Below the pieces are notes generated by a model. The model was not told the origin of the DNA and did not search any database. It saw only the letters and a list, made by a program, of their open reading frames with translations. A stretch of 64,000 nucleotides of DNA from JAJZEO01 sp964350315 (GTDB lineage Bacteria > Chlamydiota > Chlamydiia > Chlamydiales > 2-12-FULL-49-11). Numbering within the stretch: position 1 is the stretch's first letter; each line of letters begins with the position of its first letter. Shown here in pieces: positions 26,664 through 34,934 of the stretch. The stretch lies in contig CAYGJD010000003.1 in the NCBI GenBank assembly GCA_964350315.1, forward strand, positions 1 to 64,000, read 5' to 3'. The translations under genes were made by a program, and so were the position numbers.

Positions 26664-27467
26664 ATGAAAAAATTGCGAAGATATGTTTACTTACTGCTCT
26701 TCACATTAATGACTTTTGGTAGTTCATTGCATGCAGCTCCAGTACGAGACAATGGAAGCTTTAGTTCTGGTGTACAGCAAGTTCAAGAAGAGAAGCAACC
26801 TCCACTTGTGCAAAAAGTTGTTTTGCTTGCAGGTCTTTCGCTTCTTCCTTTTTTCATCATGCTTCTTACATCCTTTTTAAAAATGGTTATCGTTCTTTCG
26901 CTCTTAAGGCAAGCCCTCGGTGTACAGAATGCTCCGCCAAATCAGGTGATTAACGGGATGGCAATCTTGATGTCGATATATGTGATGTTTCCTACTGGAC
27001 TCGCTATGTACAAAGAGGCAGAAACATACATCGAGCAACAAGTACCAAGCTCTGGCGACCTGATGAATCCTGCATCGATTGAATACCTTGTTGGAGTTCT
27101 GGATAAAAGCAAAGAACCGATGAGACAATTTCTCATTAGAAATACTATTCAAAAACACACCACATATTTTTATCAACTTGCAAAACAAAAATTTCCCCCT
27201 CCTTTTAAAAGTGAATTGAAAGCCAAAGATTTTATTGTTTTGATCCCCTCCTACATAACAAGCCAAGTTAAAGGTGCGTTTGAAATTGGGGTGTTGATCT
27301 ATCTTCCCTTTTTCGTAATAGACCTGGTTACATCCAACATCTTACTTGCGATGGGTATGATGATGCTTTCCCCCTTAACGATTGCCCTGCCTTTGAAGCT
27401 ACTTCTATTAGTAATGGTTGATGGTTGGACTCTTGTTGTTGAAGGGATCGTTTTGACGTACCGGTAA
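26664..27467 (+). CDS. sctR: Type III secretion export apparatus protein SctR
   Basis: Core inner-membrane component of the export gate (FliP/YscR family), 267 residues. An N-terminal hydrophobic segment is followed by the hallmark block LPFFIMLLTSFLKMVIVLSLLRQALGVQ and then PPNQVINGMAILMSIYVMFP, a periplasmic domain, and PFFVIDLVTSNILLAMGMMMLSPL near the C-terminus. I start at the ATG at 26664, with AGGAAA upstream, rather than at an earlier codon inside sctL. Confidence 0.95.
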   Translation: MKKLRRYVYLLLFTLMTFGSSLHAAPVRDNGSFSSGVQQVQEEKQPPLVQKVVLLAGLSLLPFFIMLLTSFLKMVIVLSLLRQALGVQNAPPNQVINGMAILMSIYVMFPTGLAMYKEAETYIEQQVPSSGDLMNPASIEYLVGVLDKSKEPMRQFLIRNTIQKHTTYFYQLAKQKFPPPFKSELKAKDFIVLIPSYITSQVKGAFEIGVLIYLPFFVIDLVTSNILLAMGMMMLSPLTIALPLKLLLLVMVDGWTLVVEGIVLTYR

Positions 27468-27486
27468 TAAGGAGAATTAAGCAAAT

Positions 27487-27756
27487 ATGTTCGGATCAGA
27501 GATTTATCAACTAGCCTATCAAGCCTTACTCCTGATATTGATTTTATCTGGCCCGCCAATTTTAATCAGCATGGTCTTCGGATTATCTGTTGCCATTTTT
27601 CAAGCTGCAACACAAATTCAGGAACAAACGTTGTCTTTTACGATTAAGCTTGTCGCAGTTATTATGACTCTGATGTTAATGGGTGGCTTTTTGTCTGCTC
27701 AAATCATGCAATTTGCTTATACGATTTTTTCAAACTTCCATAAATGGACCTCATGA
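27487..27756 (+). CDS. sctS: Type III secretion export apparatus protein SctS
   Basis: Small export-gate subunit (FliQ/YscS family), 89 residues with two membrane segments: ALLLILILSGPPILISMVFG and KLVAVIMTLMLMGGFLSAQI. The conserved AIFQAATQIQEQTLSFTIKL between them is the family signature. It follows sctR by 19 bases with AAGGAG upstream, and sctT starts 18 bases later. Confidence 0.96.
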   Translation: MFGSEIYQLAYQALLLILILSGPPILISMVFGLSVAIFQAATQIQEQTLSFTIKLVAVIMTLMLMGGFLSAQIMQFAYTIFSNFHKWTS

Positions 27757-27773
27757 CAAATTAAGGATCATTC

Positions 27774-28616
27774 ATGGATTCGGCCTACTTGAATTTACTA
27801 AATGCGATCCCAAATCTAGAATACCCAATGATGTGGCGAATCATCCTGCTGTTAATCATTCGCATGGCACCTATGGTCAGCATTGTTCCGTTTTTAGGGG
27901 GAAAGTTAATCCCAGGTCCAGCAAGAGCAGGACTTGCTATTGCACTAGCTTCTATATTTTTACCACTTACACTTTACTACAACAAAGACTTTGCGATTAC
28001 AGACAACTGGTTTCTTGGACTTGCATTTAAAGAACTTGTCATCGGCTATGTCATTGCTTTTATTGCATCAATCCCCTTTTTCGTTGTTCAGTCTTCTGGT
28101 ATTTTTATTGACTACATGCGCGGATCATCGATGTTAATGTCGCAAGATCCATTGTTGCAAAACCAGGCATCATCGATCGGTATCATGTTCAACTACTACT
28201 TAATCGTAATGTTTTATGCTTTTGATGGTTTATTTTTGTTTTTTGATGCTGTTTCAACTTCTTTAGAAGTTTTCCCTATTGCCGGAGGAATCAATCCTGC
28301 TATTTTTTCTCTTGCCAACCCCCTTTGGAAAACAACCATGGGCATTATGGGTTACGTCTTTTCTATGTCTTTGCAAATCGCAGCTCCAAGTATTGTCGCT
28401 ATTTTGATGGCTGAAATGTTTTTAGGGATTGCAAACCGGCTTGCACCACAAGTTCAAATCGCATTTCTCGGAATGAGTTTGAAATCGCTTCTCGGATTAA
28501 TGCTTCTTTGGTCAGCTTGGTTTATCATACTAAAACAAATGTCGACCTCATCAATTGATTGGATAACTAATTTAAATATCCTTCTGAAACAAATTCCTCT
28601 TTATGCAAAAAGTTAA
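27774..28616 (+). CDS. sctT: Type III secretion export apparatus protein SctT
   Basis: Export-gate subunit (FliR/YscT family), 280 residues with six to eight membrane segments. The family block FKELVIGYVIAFIASIPFFVVQSSGIFIDYMRG (near residues 84-116) is clear, followed by PLLQNQASSIGIMFNYYLIV. It ends the sctJ-T cluster; sctU and sctV are not here, in keeping with the dispersed type III genes of chlamydiae. Confidence 0.95.
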   Translation: MDSAYLNLLNAIPNLEYPMMWRIILLLIIRMAPMVSIVPFLGGKLIPGPARAGLAIALASIFLPLTLYYNKDFAITDNWFLGLAFKELVIGYVIAFIASIPFFVVQSSGIFIDYMRGSSMLMSQDPLLQNQASSIGIMFNYYLIVMFYAFDGLFLFFDAVSTSLEVFPIAGGINPAIFSLANPLWKTTMGIMGYVFSMSLQIAAPSIVAILMAEMFLGIANRLAPQVQIAFLGMSLKSLLGLMLLWSAWFIILKQMSTSSIDWITNLNILLKQIPLYAKS

Positions 28617-28750
28617 ACAACTAAAACAAGTTAATTTTTCTAGTTTTCTGAAAAAGAAATAAGCAAACTCTAAAACTCAGCAAGTCGTTTACAGTTGCTA
28701 CTTCCACTTCTATTTCTAACTTCATTTTAGTTTAGAAACATGTAAAACTA

Positions 28751-28779
28751 TTGACAGTATTTTTTTTGATGACTAAGCT
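28751..28779 (+). promoter_or_regulatory. Candidate promoter of MOMP-like gene 28852
   Basis: A consensus TTGACA at 28751-28756 and TAAGCT at 28774-28779 with a 17-base spacer that contains a T8 run. The predicted leader is about 65 bases. Strong -35 and T-rich spacer fit a highly expressed chlamydial surface-protein gene. Confidence 0.55.
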
Positions 28780-28851
28780 GGTATTTACAAATTTGACAAA
28801 AAAAGTCGAACAACCAAACTAACCTAATTTCAAAAGGGAGAAATAAAGGGA

Positions 28852-29958
28852 ATGGAAACTAACCTTAAAAAAGCATTATCGATTTTCGGGGTTGTTTGTT
28901 TCAGCATGACATCTTTGTTTGCTGCAAGCTACGACAAAAACGATTCGATGGACGACATGGACAACACAAGCATGAAAAAAGCTGCAGTTCCTCCTGGAAC
29001 ACAGCCTGGCGAAGATAGCCCTTGCTGTTTTGTTACTGTTGATTACACATACTGGGTAGCTAGACAAGCAGGTCTTGCATATGCAGTATCAAATGATTAC
29101 GCAGCTGGTGCAACATCAGCAGCAGCAACACAAGGAAACGTTTTTTACCCAAATTTGTCTGGTAGATCTGGTTTCAAAGTTGGTGCTGGAGCTTATTTAA
29201 ATCATGATGGTTGGGACATGTATGCTCAATACACATGGTTCTATAACAAGCAAAACGTAGGCAAATATGGCTCGAATGCAAACTTTACTGCTGGCAATGG
29301 ATTTTCAACTTGGTGGATCGATAGTCCAGATCCTTTAGTAGTTGATGGTCTGTATCAAGCAAAAGCATATTGGGGCAACTTTTTTAACCGTGTTGACGTT
29401 CAATTAGCAAGAAGTCACTATGCTGGTCACTACTTACAACTAAGACCATTCTTAGGACTACTTGGTGCATGGGACTCACAATGGTATAACATTGGTTACA
29501 AAACAGCTTCTACTGATTCACTTTTTGACACTTGGGAAAACACTCAGAACTGGTGGGGCGTAGGTCCATATGCTGGTCTTTGCTCTGCATTTATGTTCCC
29601 AATGGGCGACAACCAAACTCATTGGAGCCTATTCATGGATATGGGTACATCTCTTCCATGGTCAAAATGGCAAGTGAACAAAAAGCTAATTAGTGGTGCA
29701 ACATCTGCAGCGCTTATTGATGCTTACACAAGAGATACTTTCTGGAGTGTTGAGCCAATGGTTGAAATGGCGCTTGGTCTTCGTTGGGAGACTTGGTGGA
29801 CAGAAGGCATGAACTGGAACTTTATGTTACAGGCTGCTTGGGAAGAACAAGTATGGTTCTCTCATAACCACATGGTACCAATTGGAACAGAAGGTTTCGC
29901 TGGATACGGTAACTACACTATGCAAGGTCTTACTCTAAAAGCTAAAGTTGGATTCTAA
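28852..29958 (+). CDS. MOMP-like outer-membrane beta-barrel protein
   Basis: Predicted outer-membrane porin of 368 residues. A signal peptide (ending near LFAASYD) is followed by an acidic segment and alternating hydrophobic strands rich in Trp/Tyr/Gly, for example VDYTYWVARQAGLAYAV and GWDMYAQYTWFYNKQ, ending in TLKAKVGF with a C-terminal Phe typical of Bam substrates. The CCF pair near residue 65 is consistent with disulfide-linked chlamydial outer-membrane proteins. Assignment to the MOMP-like family rests on this pattern and the context. A strong promoter and terminator bracket it. Confidence 0.83.
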   Translation: METNLKKALSIFGVVCFSMTSLFAASYDKNDSMDDMDNTSMKKAAVPPGTQPGEDSPCCFVTVDYTYWVARQAGLAYAVSNDYAAGATSAAATQGNVFYPNLSGRSGFKVGAGAYLNHDGWDMYAQYTWFYNKQNVGKYGSNANFTAGNGFSTWWIDSPDPLVVDGLYQAKAYWGNFFNRVDVQLARSHYAGHYLQLRPFLGLLGAWDSQWYNIGYKTASTDSLFDTWENTQNWWGVGPYAGLCSAFMFPMGDNQTHWSLFMDMGTSLPWSKWQVNKKLISGATSAALIDAYTRDTFWSVEPMVEMALGLRWETWWTEGMNWNFMLQAAWEEQVWFSHNHMVPIGTEGFAGYGNYTMQGLTLKAKVGF

Positions 29959-29989
29959 AACCCAACTTAGTTAGATAAGAAAATGTACG

Positions 29990-30019
29990 CCGGATGTTAA
30001 TAAACATCCGGTTTTTTTT
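29990..30019 (+). terminator. Rho-independent terminator after MOMP-like gene
   Basis: Perfect 9-bp stem CCGGATGTT/AACATCCGG (29990-29998 with 30003-30011), four-base loop and eight T. Confidence 0.92.
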
Positions 30020-30049
30020 ATGTCTGTATTTAAATATTTTTTTGTAAAA

Positions 30050-30078
30050 TTGTTTGACTTGAAAATATGAATTATACT
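30050..30078 (+). promoter_or_regulatory. Candidate promoter of outer-membrane gene 30122
   Basis: TTGTTT at 30050-30055 and TATACT at 30073-30078 with a 17-base spacer; the start codon is 43 bases downstream. Confidence 0.5.
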
Positions 30079-30121
30079 AAAAATAACATTCATTTACGTT
30101 TTCATCAGAGGAGAAAATAAC

Positions 30122-31213
30122 ATGAGGAAACTAACACTACTGGTCGGGATACTTGCAATGGGCGCAACTTCTCTTCAAGCATCTGGCATCGCTGCCGCAC
30201 AACCAAAAGCAAAAGCACAATCTACAACGCCACCTTCTGGACCAGCAACAGGAACAGATGCAACTATGTATATGGCATCTTTCAATGAGACAGAAGTAAC
30301 AACAACAGGTTATCTTGACTATGTTGGTGGATACTTCGGACCAGTCAACATGGCTTTAGGATCAACAGGTATATATGAAGGCGCTGCATCGACAACAAAT
30401 GCTCAGGGAGCAGTTATCTCAGCCGCATTGTCTTGGTCAAACGGTGTGACCGTGGGACTTACTCATAATTCAGGAAACGGCATGCCCGCTCTTAATTTTG
30501 AATACACATATCTAACAAACAACAACCCAACAAAGTCTAATACAAATGCAACGACATATACAAATCTGGTTCCTGCTTTTACCACAAACCAGAATACGGG
30601 TGCAGCTGCTCAGGCTACCGCAGTAAACGGATCTTATTCACTAAAATCAAACAATCTTGGAAAAGTAACAGCGATACACCCTGTATCCTATAACGAAAAG
30701 AAAAAAACAGCAATTTTTGCAAAAACCGGAGGACTGGTCGGGTACACAAACCACAGCTCTACTACTAATGCCACATTGCTTGCGGGTGGCACACGTAACA
30801 ACACTTTAATGACCGATAAAATGACTCATGGTGGTCCAATGGTTGGTTTAATCTTGGTAAAATATTGGGATCATGGAATCACAGGAACTGCAGAAGTCGA
30901 AACAAGTGCGCATGCTGCTAATATAAATCATACAGCTGTTGTACAAAACTTCGATGGAATAACTAACAACGGTTTTTTAGTAAACACAAAAGGCAATGTT
31001 CCACAATTATTTCAACGTGCAGAAGCAAAGCTAGGAATAGCTTGGGCTCACTACTTAGACAATGGTGGAATGATCTCACTAAGAACTAATTGGATTGGTG
31101 GTTTTGCAAATAGCTCAAACATGCTATTTGGAAACTCTAGCGGCCCTGGTTCATTAACACCACAGGATACAGTTTGGGGAACATTGAATACTGGTATTGC
31201 TCTAGTTTTCTAG
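30122..31213 (+). CDS. Outer-membrane beta-barrel protein, MOMP-like
   Basis: Secreted 363-residue protein with a clear signal peptide (cleavage after SLQASG or nearby). The mature part starts with an Ala/Pro/Thr-rich linker, then alternating strands with Gly/Asn/Thr-rich loops and a C-terminal Phe (TGIALVF), the pattern of an outer-membrane barrel. GAGG precedes the ATG. It is adjacent to, but not visibly homologous in detail with, the gene at 28852. Whether it is a member of the MOMP-like family or another porin type cannot be settled by eye. Confidence 0.72.
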   Translation: MRKLTLLVGILAMGATSLQASGIAAAQPKAKAQSTTPPSGPATGTDATMYMASFNETEVTTTGYLDYVGGYFGPVNMALGSTGIYEGAASTTNAQGAVISAALSWSNGVTVGLTHNSGNGMPALNFEYTYLTNNNPTKSNTNATTYTNLVPAFTTNQNTGAAAQATAVNGSYSLKSNNLGKVTAIHPVSYNEKKKTAIFAKTGGLVGYTNHSSTTNATLLAGGTRNNTLMTDKMTHGGPMVGLILVKYWDHGITGTAEVETSAHAANINHTAVVQNFDGITNNGFLVNTKGNVPQLFQRAEAKLGIAWAHYLDNGGMISLRTNWIGGFANSSNMLFGNSSGPGSLTPQDTVWGTLNTGIALVF

Positions 31214-31259
31214 TTCTAGATTGTTAACTGACTAAATAAAAGAATATCCATTCCTTTTG

Positions 31260-31291
31260 ACACTCTGTGGGAATTTCTCACAGGGTGTTTT
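31260..31291 (+). terminator. Long terminator hairpin after outer-membrane gene
   Basis: A 13-bp stem with two G-T pairs (31260-31272 with 31276-31288), three-base loop and TTTTATTT tail on the plus strand. Confidence 0.85.
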
Positions 31292-31318
31292 ATTTAGTTC
31301 GCGTTGAAACTTTTTGTG

Positions 31319-31405
31319 TTACTCGTCTTTCTTGTCTCTTTCAAGGAAAAGCAAGGCTAATGCTGATGCGATTAAAAGAAGAGTAAACATGAATGCTAAT
31401 TTCAT
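31319..31405 (-). CDS. 28-residue one-segment membrane peptide (micro-ORF D)
   Basis: Encodes MKLAFMFTLLLIASALALLF followed by a charged tail LERDKKDE. One membrane helix with a positively/negatively charged C-terminus. It starts six bases after the stop of micro-ORF C and no clear ribosome-binding site is visible, so it may depend on coupled translation. Function unknown; the size and build resemble small subunits such as CydX or CcoS, but there is no sequence match I recognise. Confidence 0.55.
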   Translation of the reverse strand: MKLAFMFTLLLIASALALLFLERDKKDE

Positions 31406-31411
31406 AAAAGG

Positions 31412-31528
31412 TCAATCATCATCTGTGTTAGAGATCTTGTTAGCTACTATAATCAAAAACATTGTCACTATGATTAGGCTGAAGAATAGGTGTATAAGCG
31501 TCATTTGCTCAGGCATGCGAAATTCCAT
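31412..31528 (-). CDS. 38-residue one-segment membrane peptide (micro-ORF C)
   Basis: A short hydrophilic N-terminus (MEFRMPEQ), one hydrophobic helix (MTLIHLFFSLIIVTMFLIIV) and the acidic tail SNTDDD. It starts three bases after the stop of micro-ORF B, with AGGAGG some 13 bases upstream. Function unknown. The strict build of hydrophobic helix plus charged tail and the tight packing argue for coding over chance. Confidence 0.58.
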   Translation of the reverse strand: MEFRMPEQMTLIHLFFSLIIVTMFLIIVANKISNTDDD

Positions 31529-31531
31529 GAC

Positions 31532-31633
31532 TTAACCGCCGCCTCCTAATTGAAAGAATACGGTCCCTAAAATAAACCCTGCTGAAAACCAAAATACAAA
31601 GCCTATAATCTCAATTAGTATCAACTTATTCAT
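31532..31633 (-). CDS. 33-residue one-segment membrane peptide (micro-ORF B)
   Basis: Encodes MNKLILIEIIGFVFWFSAGF and continues ILGTVFFQLGGGG. One membrane helix with a glycine tail. Its ATG lies within the end of micro-ORF A (8-base overlap), so the two are translationally coupled. Function unknown. Confidence 0.58.
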   Translation of the reverse strand: MNKLILIEIIGFVFWFSAGFILGTVFFQLGGGG

Positions 31634-31724
31634 TCTCAATCTCTTCTTTGATATGCTTAAGAAGTCTAAAAGTGATAAAAATTGAAACTATACTTGCAAA
31701 TAGAGCAACAATATACCCATTCAT
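31626..31724 (-). CDS. 32-residue one-segment membrane peptide (micro-ORF A)
   Basis: Encodes MNGYIVALFASIVSIFITFR followed by LLKHIKEEIENE: a hydrophobic helix and a charged, probably cytoplasmic helix. AGAGAGG lies seven bases upstream of the ATG, the best ribosome-binding site of the four, and a TATAAT (31752-31747) lies 23 bases upstream of the start. It is the first gene of the micro-ORF operon. Function unknown. Confidence 0.62.
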   Translation of the reverse strand: MNGYIVALFASIVSIFITFRLLKHIKEEIENE

Positions 31725-31861
31725 TTTATTCCTCTCTTTTAAAGATATTATATCCTTATAGAGGCAATAAGACTTATATCACTCAGAATAAGCAAAGAGT
31801 CGCCTCTCTATGTGAGAGACGTAACCAGCTGGTGTATTGTTTAAATTAAATATGCGCAGCT

Positions 31862-33085
31862 CTAACGTGCAAGCAATGGGGTCAACTCAAGTAGCGCGGT
31901 TGACAACTTGCCGATTTCTTCTTTAGTGTTATAGATACTTAAAGAGATGCGACAAACAGAGCTTTGTCTAAACCGATTGAGTGCAGGTTGTGCGCACATC
32001 GTGCCTGTACGAATTGCAATCCCTTTTAAAGCAATCATTGTTCCAAGGTCAAGAGCATGGATCTTATCAATATTAAAGCTTATAAGTGGGACTCTTTTCT
32101 GGGACGTTCCATAAATTGTTAGACCTGGAATTTTTTCAAGTTCTTCCATAGCAAACTTTATCAAACTCGTTTCATATTGTTCTGATGCATGTCGATTATG
32201 TGCCATCATATACTCTATTGCTGCCCCTAACCCTAAAACTTGGGCAATCATTGGAGTTCCTGCTTCAAACTTCAGTGGTGCGTCTTGAAACGTCGTCTTG
32301 GTAAAGTTTACTTCCCTTACCATATCCCCTCCGCCGTGGTAGTGGCGCATTTTTTTCAAGAGGTGCTTTTTTCCATATAAGACTCCAATTCCTGTTGGGC
32401 CAAAAATTTTATGACCTGAAAAGGCATAAAAGTCACAGTCTAAGTCTTGCACATCTACATTGAAATGGGGAACTGCTTGCGCTCCATCTACAACACAAAT
32501 TGCACCAACTTCATGGGCAAGGGCACACATTTTTTTAATGGGATTGATTGTTCCCAAGGAATTTGATGCATGGCCAATCGCGCAAATTTTTGTTTTTGAA
32601 TTTAGAAGAGTTTTAAAAACTTCTAGATTTAACTCTCCGTTTGCATCTATCGGCAAGACTTTAATCTCAGCTCCGAGCTCTTCGGCAAGCAATTGCCATG
32701 GAACAATGTTGGAATGGTGCTCCATTTCTGATACAATTATTTCATCGCCCGCTCGAATAAACTCTCTTCCATAACACATTGCAACAAGATTTATGGATTC
32801 TGTTGTCCCTCTTGTGAAAATAATCTCTTCATCACTTTCGGCATTTAATAATTTTGCTACCATTCTTCTGACTGCTGAATATTTTTCACTTGAATTGGTA
32901 GAAAGTTCATAAACTGCTCTATGAATTGTTGAGTACTCTTCTGAGTAAAATTGAACAATCGCATCAATTACAGATTTTGGCTTCAGAGTCGATGCTGCAT
33001 TATCAAGGTAAACAAGTGGTTTTCCACTCATTGTTTGCTTTAACATCGGAAAATCTCGTCGTATTTTCTCAACATCAAATATCAT
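31862..33085 (-). CDS. sufS: Cysteine desulfurase SufS
   Basis: PLP-dependent desulfurase providing sulfur for Fe-S cluster assembly, 407 residues. Landmarks are VYLDNAASTLKPKSVIDAI near residue 25, FTRGTTESINLVA, VVDGAQAVPHF, the PLP lysine in FSGHKIFGPTG near residue 224 and the persulfide cysteine in RTGTMCAQPALNRF near residue 363. All catalytic residues are present, unlike the NifS homologue at 8690. The ATG at 33085 is preferred over the one two codons earlier for ribosome-binding-site spacing. It overlaps sufD and is the last gene of sufBCDS; no sufE or sufU is beside it. Confidence 0.96.
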   Translation of the reverse strand: MIFDVEKIRRDFPMLKQTMSGKPLVYLDNAASTLKPKSVIDAIVQFYSEEYSTIHRAVYELSTNSSEKYSAVRRMVAKLLNAESDEEIIFTRGTTESINLVAMCYGREFIRAGDEIIVSEMEHHSNIVPWQLLAEELGAEIKVLPIDANGELNLEVFKTLLNSKTKICAIGHASNSLGTINPIKKMCALAHEVGAICVVDGAQAVPHFNVDVQDLDCDFYAFSGHKIFGPTGIGVLYGKKHLLKKMRHYHGGGDMVREVNFTKTTFQDAPLKFEAGTPMIAQVLGLGAAIEYMMAHNRHASEQYETSLIKFAMEELEKIPGLTIYGTSQKRVPLISFNIDKIHALDLGTMIALKGIAIRTGTMCAQPALNRFRQSSVCRISLSIYNTKEEIGKLSTALLELTPLLAR

Positions 33086-34217
33086 ATACATCCCTTTTAG
33101 CTTGCTTGTCGAAAAATCTGGAGACTATCGCTTTAGTAAATCCTGCTGTTAAGAGGTCTTTTGCTCTCTTAGTATCGATTCCGCGTGTTCTTAGATAGAA
33201 GATCTCATCTTCACTTAATTCTGTCATTGTAGCGCCGTGTGAGGCTTTTACATCATCTGCAAATATTTCTAGATTTGGCTTTGAAAAAGCACATGCCCCA
33301 TTATCTAAAATAAGGTTGTTGTTTAACTGGTATGCCTCTGTTTTTTGTGCCTGTGGCTCAATGTAAATTTTACCTTCAAATGTAGAGAGGCTTTTATCTT
33401 TTAGGACACCCTTATAGTGTTGATTTGATCTTGTGTTTGGTGCTTTATGTTCAATTCTAATTTCAGTATGTGAAGAGAGCTTGTCTTTTAAGAGCCAAAC
33501 CCCTTGTAAATCAACTTCACTTCTTTCTCCTAAGAGTTCTGCAAACAAATCAGTGCGGCACATAGCGCCCCCTCTATTTGCAAAATAGTGCCTGAAAACT
33601 GCCCCTTGTTTAACTTGTGCTCTGACGTGCATCATTGAACAAGTTTCACTGCTTCCTTCAAGATTTAGATCGATCATACGACATGATCCACCATCTTCTA
33701 CAACAACATCGATCAAGAAGTTTGAGTTTACTTTTCCTGTGTACTTTCTTTTCAAGACAAGATCAATTGACTTTCCCTTTGCCACATAAATCACCATCCG
33801 CTTTAAAGATATGGAACCTCTAGTTGTAACAAGGTCTTCTATCCAAACAGGTTCTTGTACATTGCTTGTTACATGAAAGAAAAGTCCGTTATCACAACAA
33901 GCTTCATTCAAAATTGGAAAAATGTTCTTCTCTTTTTGCAAAAACTTTGAGGAAATATTTTGCAAAAACACAGCATATTCATCTTTTGCCTGTTTAAAAG
34001 GCATTGATCGAACACCCTGAGGAAGCCTCTCTTTCAGAACTAATGTTTGTTCGCTTCTCGATCCATCAGAAAAAATAGATTGCACATTGTGTCTTTTAAA
34101 ACTTTCTGTCTTTTTTGTTGGCAAACCAATTTCCCACGCCTTTTCCCAAGCGCGCTTACTTGTCATATTATCTAAGACAAAAGGCTCCATCATTGATTTA
34201 AAGGCTGTATCAGTCAT
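33075..34217 (-). CDS. sufD: Fe-S assembly protein SufD
   Basis: Scaffold partner of SufB and SufC, 380 residues with the beta-helix SufB/D core. Visible blocks are MHVRAQVKQGAVFRHYFANRGG, NQHYKGVLKDKSLSTFEGKIYI and the C-terminal SHGATMTELSEDEIFYLRTRGID, which holds the conserved SufD histidine. The start overlaps the sufC stop by four bases (ATGA), and its end overlaps sufS, so all are coupled. Confidence 0.93.
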   Translation of the reverse strand: MTDTAFKSMMEPFVLDNMTSKRAWEKAWEIGLPTKKTESFKRHNVQSIFSDGSRSEQTLVLKERLPQGVRSMPFKQAKDEYAVFLQNISSKFLQKEKNIFPILNEACCDNGLFFHVTSNVQEPVWIEDLVTTRGSISLKRMVIYVAKGKSIDLVLKRKYTGKVNSNFLIDVVVEDGGSCRMIDLNLEGSSETCSMMHVRAQVKQGAVFRHYFANRGGAMCRTDLFAELLGERSEVDLQGVWLLKDKLSSHTEIRIEHKAPNTRSNQHYKGVLKDKSLSTFEGKIYIEPQAQKTEAYQLNNNLILDNGACAFSKPNLEIFADDVKASHGATMTELSEDEIFYLRTRGIDTKRAKDLLTAGFTKAIVSRFFDKQAKRDVYDI

Positions 34218-34933
34218 CGCATATACCCTTTTTCCTCTAATTCAAGAGCAAGCTCTGCTCCACCTGAACGCTCAATTTTTCCATCAATCATCACATGAAC
34301 AAAATCAGGTTCGATATAATCTAGAAGTCTTTGGTAGTGGGTAATCAAAATCAACGATCGATCTTCTCGTCTATATTGATTCACTCCATCAGCAACCAAT
34401 CTAAGTGCGTCAATATCAAGCCCTGAATCTGTCTCATCGAGAATGACACATGTTGGCTCTAAAATCATCATCTGGATAATTTCATTTCGTTTCTTCTCAC
34501 CGCCAGAAAAACCATCATTCAAATCACGTTCAAGAAAACTTTCTTTGATTTGCATCATTTCAAGAATTGGAGCTATTTTTTTTCTAAAATCTTTGAGCTC
34601 AATTTTTTCATCCTTTAAAGCATTATATGCCTGTCTAAGAAATTCTAAATTTGAGATCCCTGCAATTTCTAAGGGGTACTGAAAACTCATGAAAATTCCA
34701 CTCTTGGCCCGATCTTCTGGATCCATCTCTAGAATGTCTTCTCCATTAAACTTAATTGAACCTGAAGTAACTTCATACAAGGGGTGGCCAGCAATTACTT
34801 TTGCAAGTGTCGATTTGCCTGCGCCATTTGGCCCCATTATCGCGTGCACTTCACCTTGTTTCACTTTTAATGAAAAGCCATTCAATATGCGAATCCCATC
34901 GATTTCACAAACAAGTTTTTCTATCTCTAACAT
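34214..34933 (-). CDS. sufC: Fe-S assembly ATPase SufC
   Basis: ABC-type ATPase that drives SufBCD, 239 residues. Walker A is GPNGAGKSTLAKVIAGHP near residue 36, the signature block FSGGEKKRNEIIQMM near residue 145, Walker B ILDETDSGLDIDALR, and the H-loop ITHYQRLLDYI near residue 200. All are intact. It sits between sufB and sufD. Confidence 0.97.
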   Translation of the reverse strand: MLEIEKLVCEIDGIRILNGFSLKVKQGEVHAIMGPNGAGKSTLAKVIAGHPLYEVTSGSIKFNGEDILEMDPEDRAKSGIFMSFQYPLEIAGISNLEFLRQAYNALKDEKIELKDFRKKIAPILEMMQIKESFLERDLNDGFSGGEKKRNEIIQMMILEPTCVILDETDSGLDIDALRLVADGVNQYRREDRSLILITHYQRLLDYIEPDFVHVMIDGKIERSGGAELALELEEKGYMR

Positions 34934-34934
34934 A

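Noticed and set aside
31314..31535. 73-codon plus-strand frame after the outer-membrane gene
   Set aside because: It begins at a TTG without ribosome-binding site and lies antisense to micro-ORFs C and D, which have better coding features.
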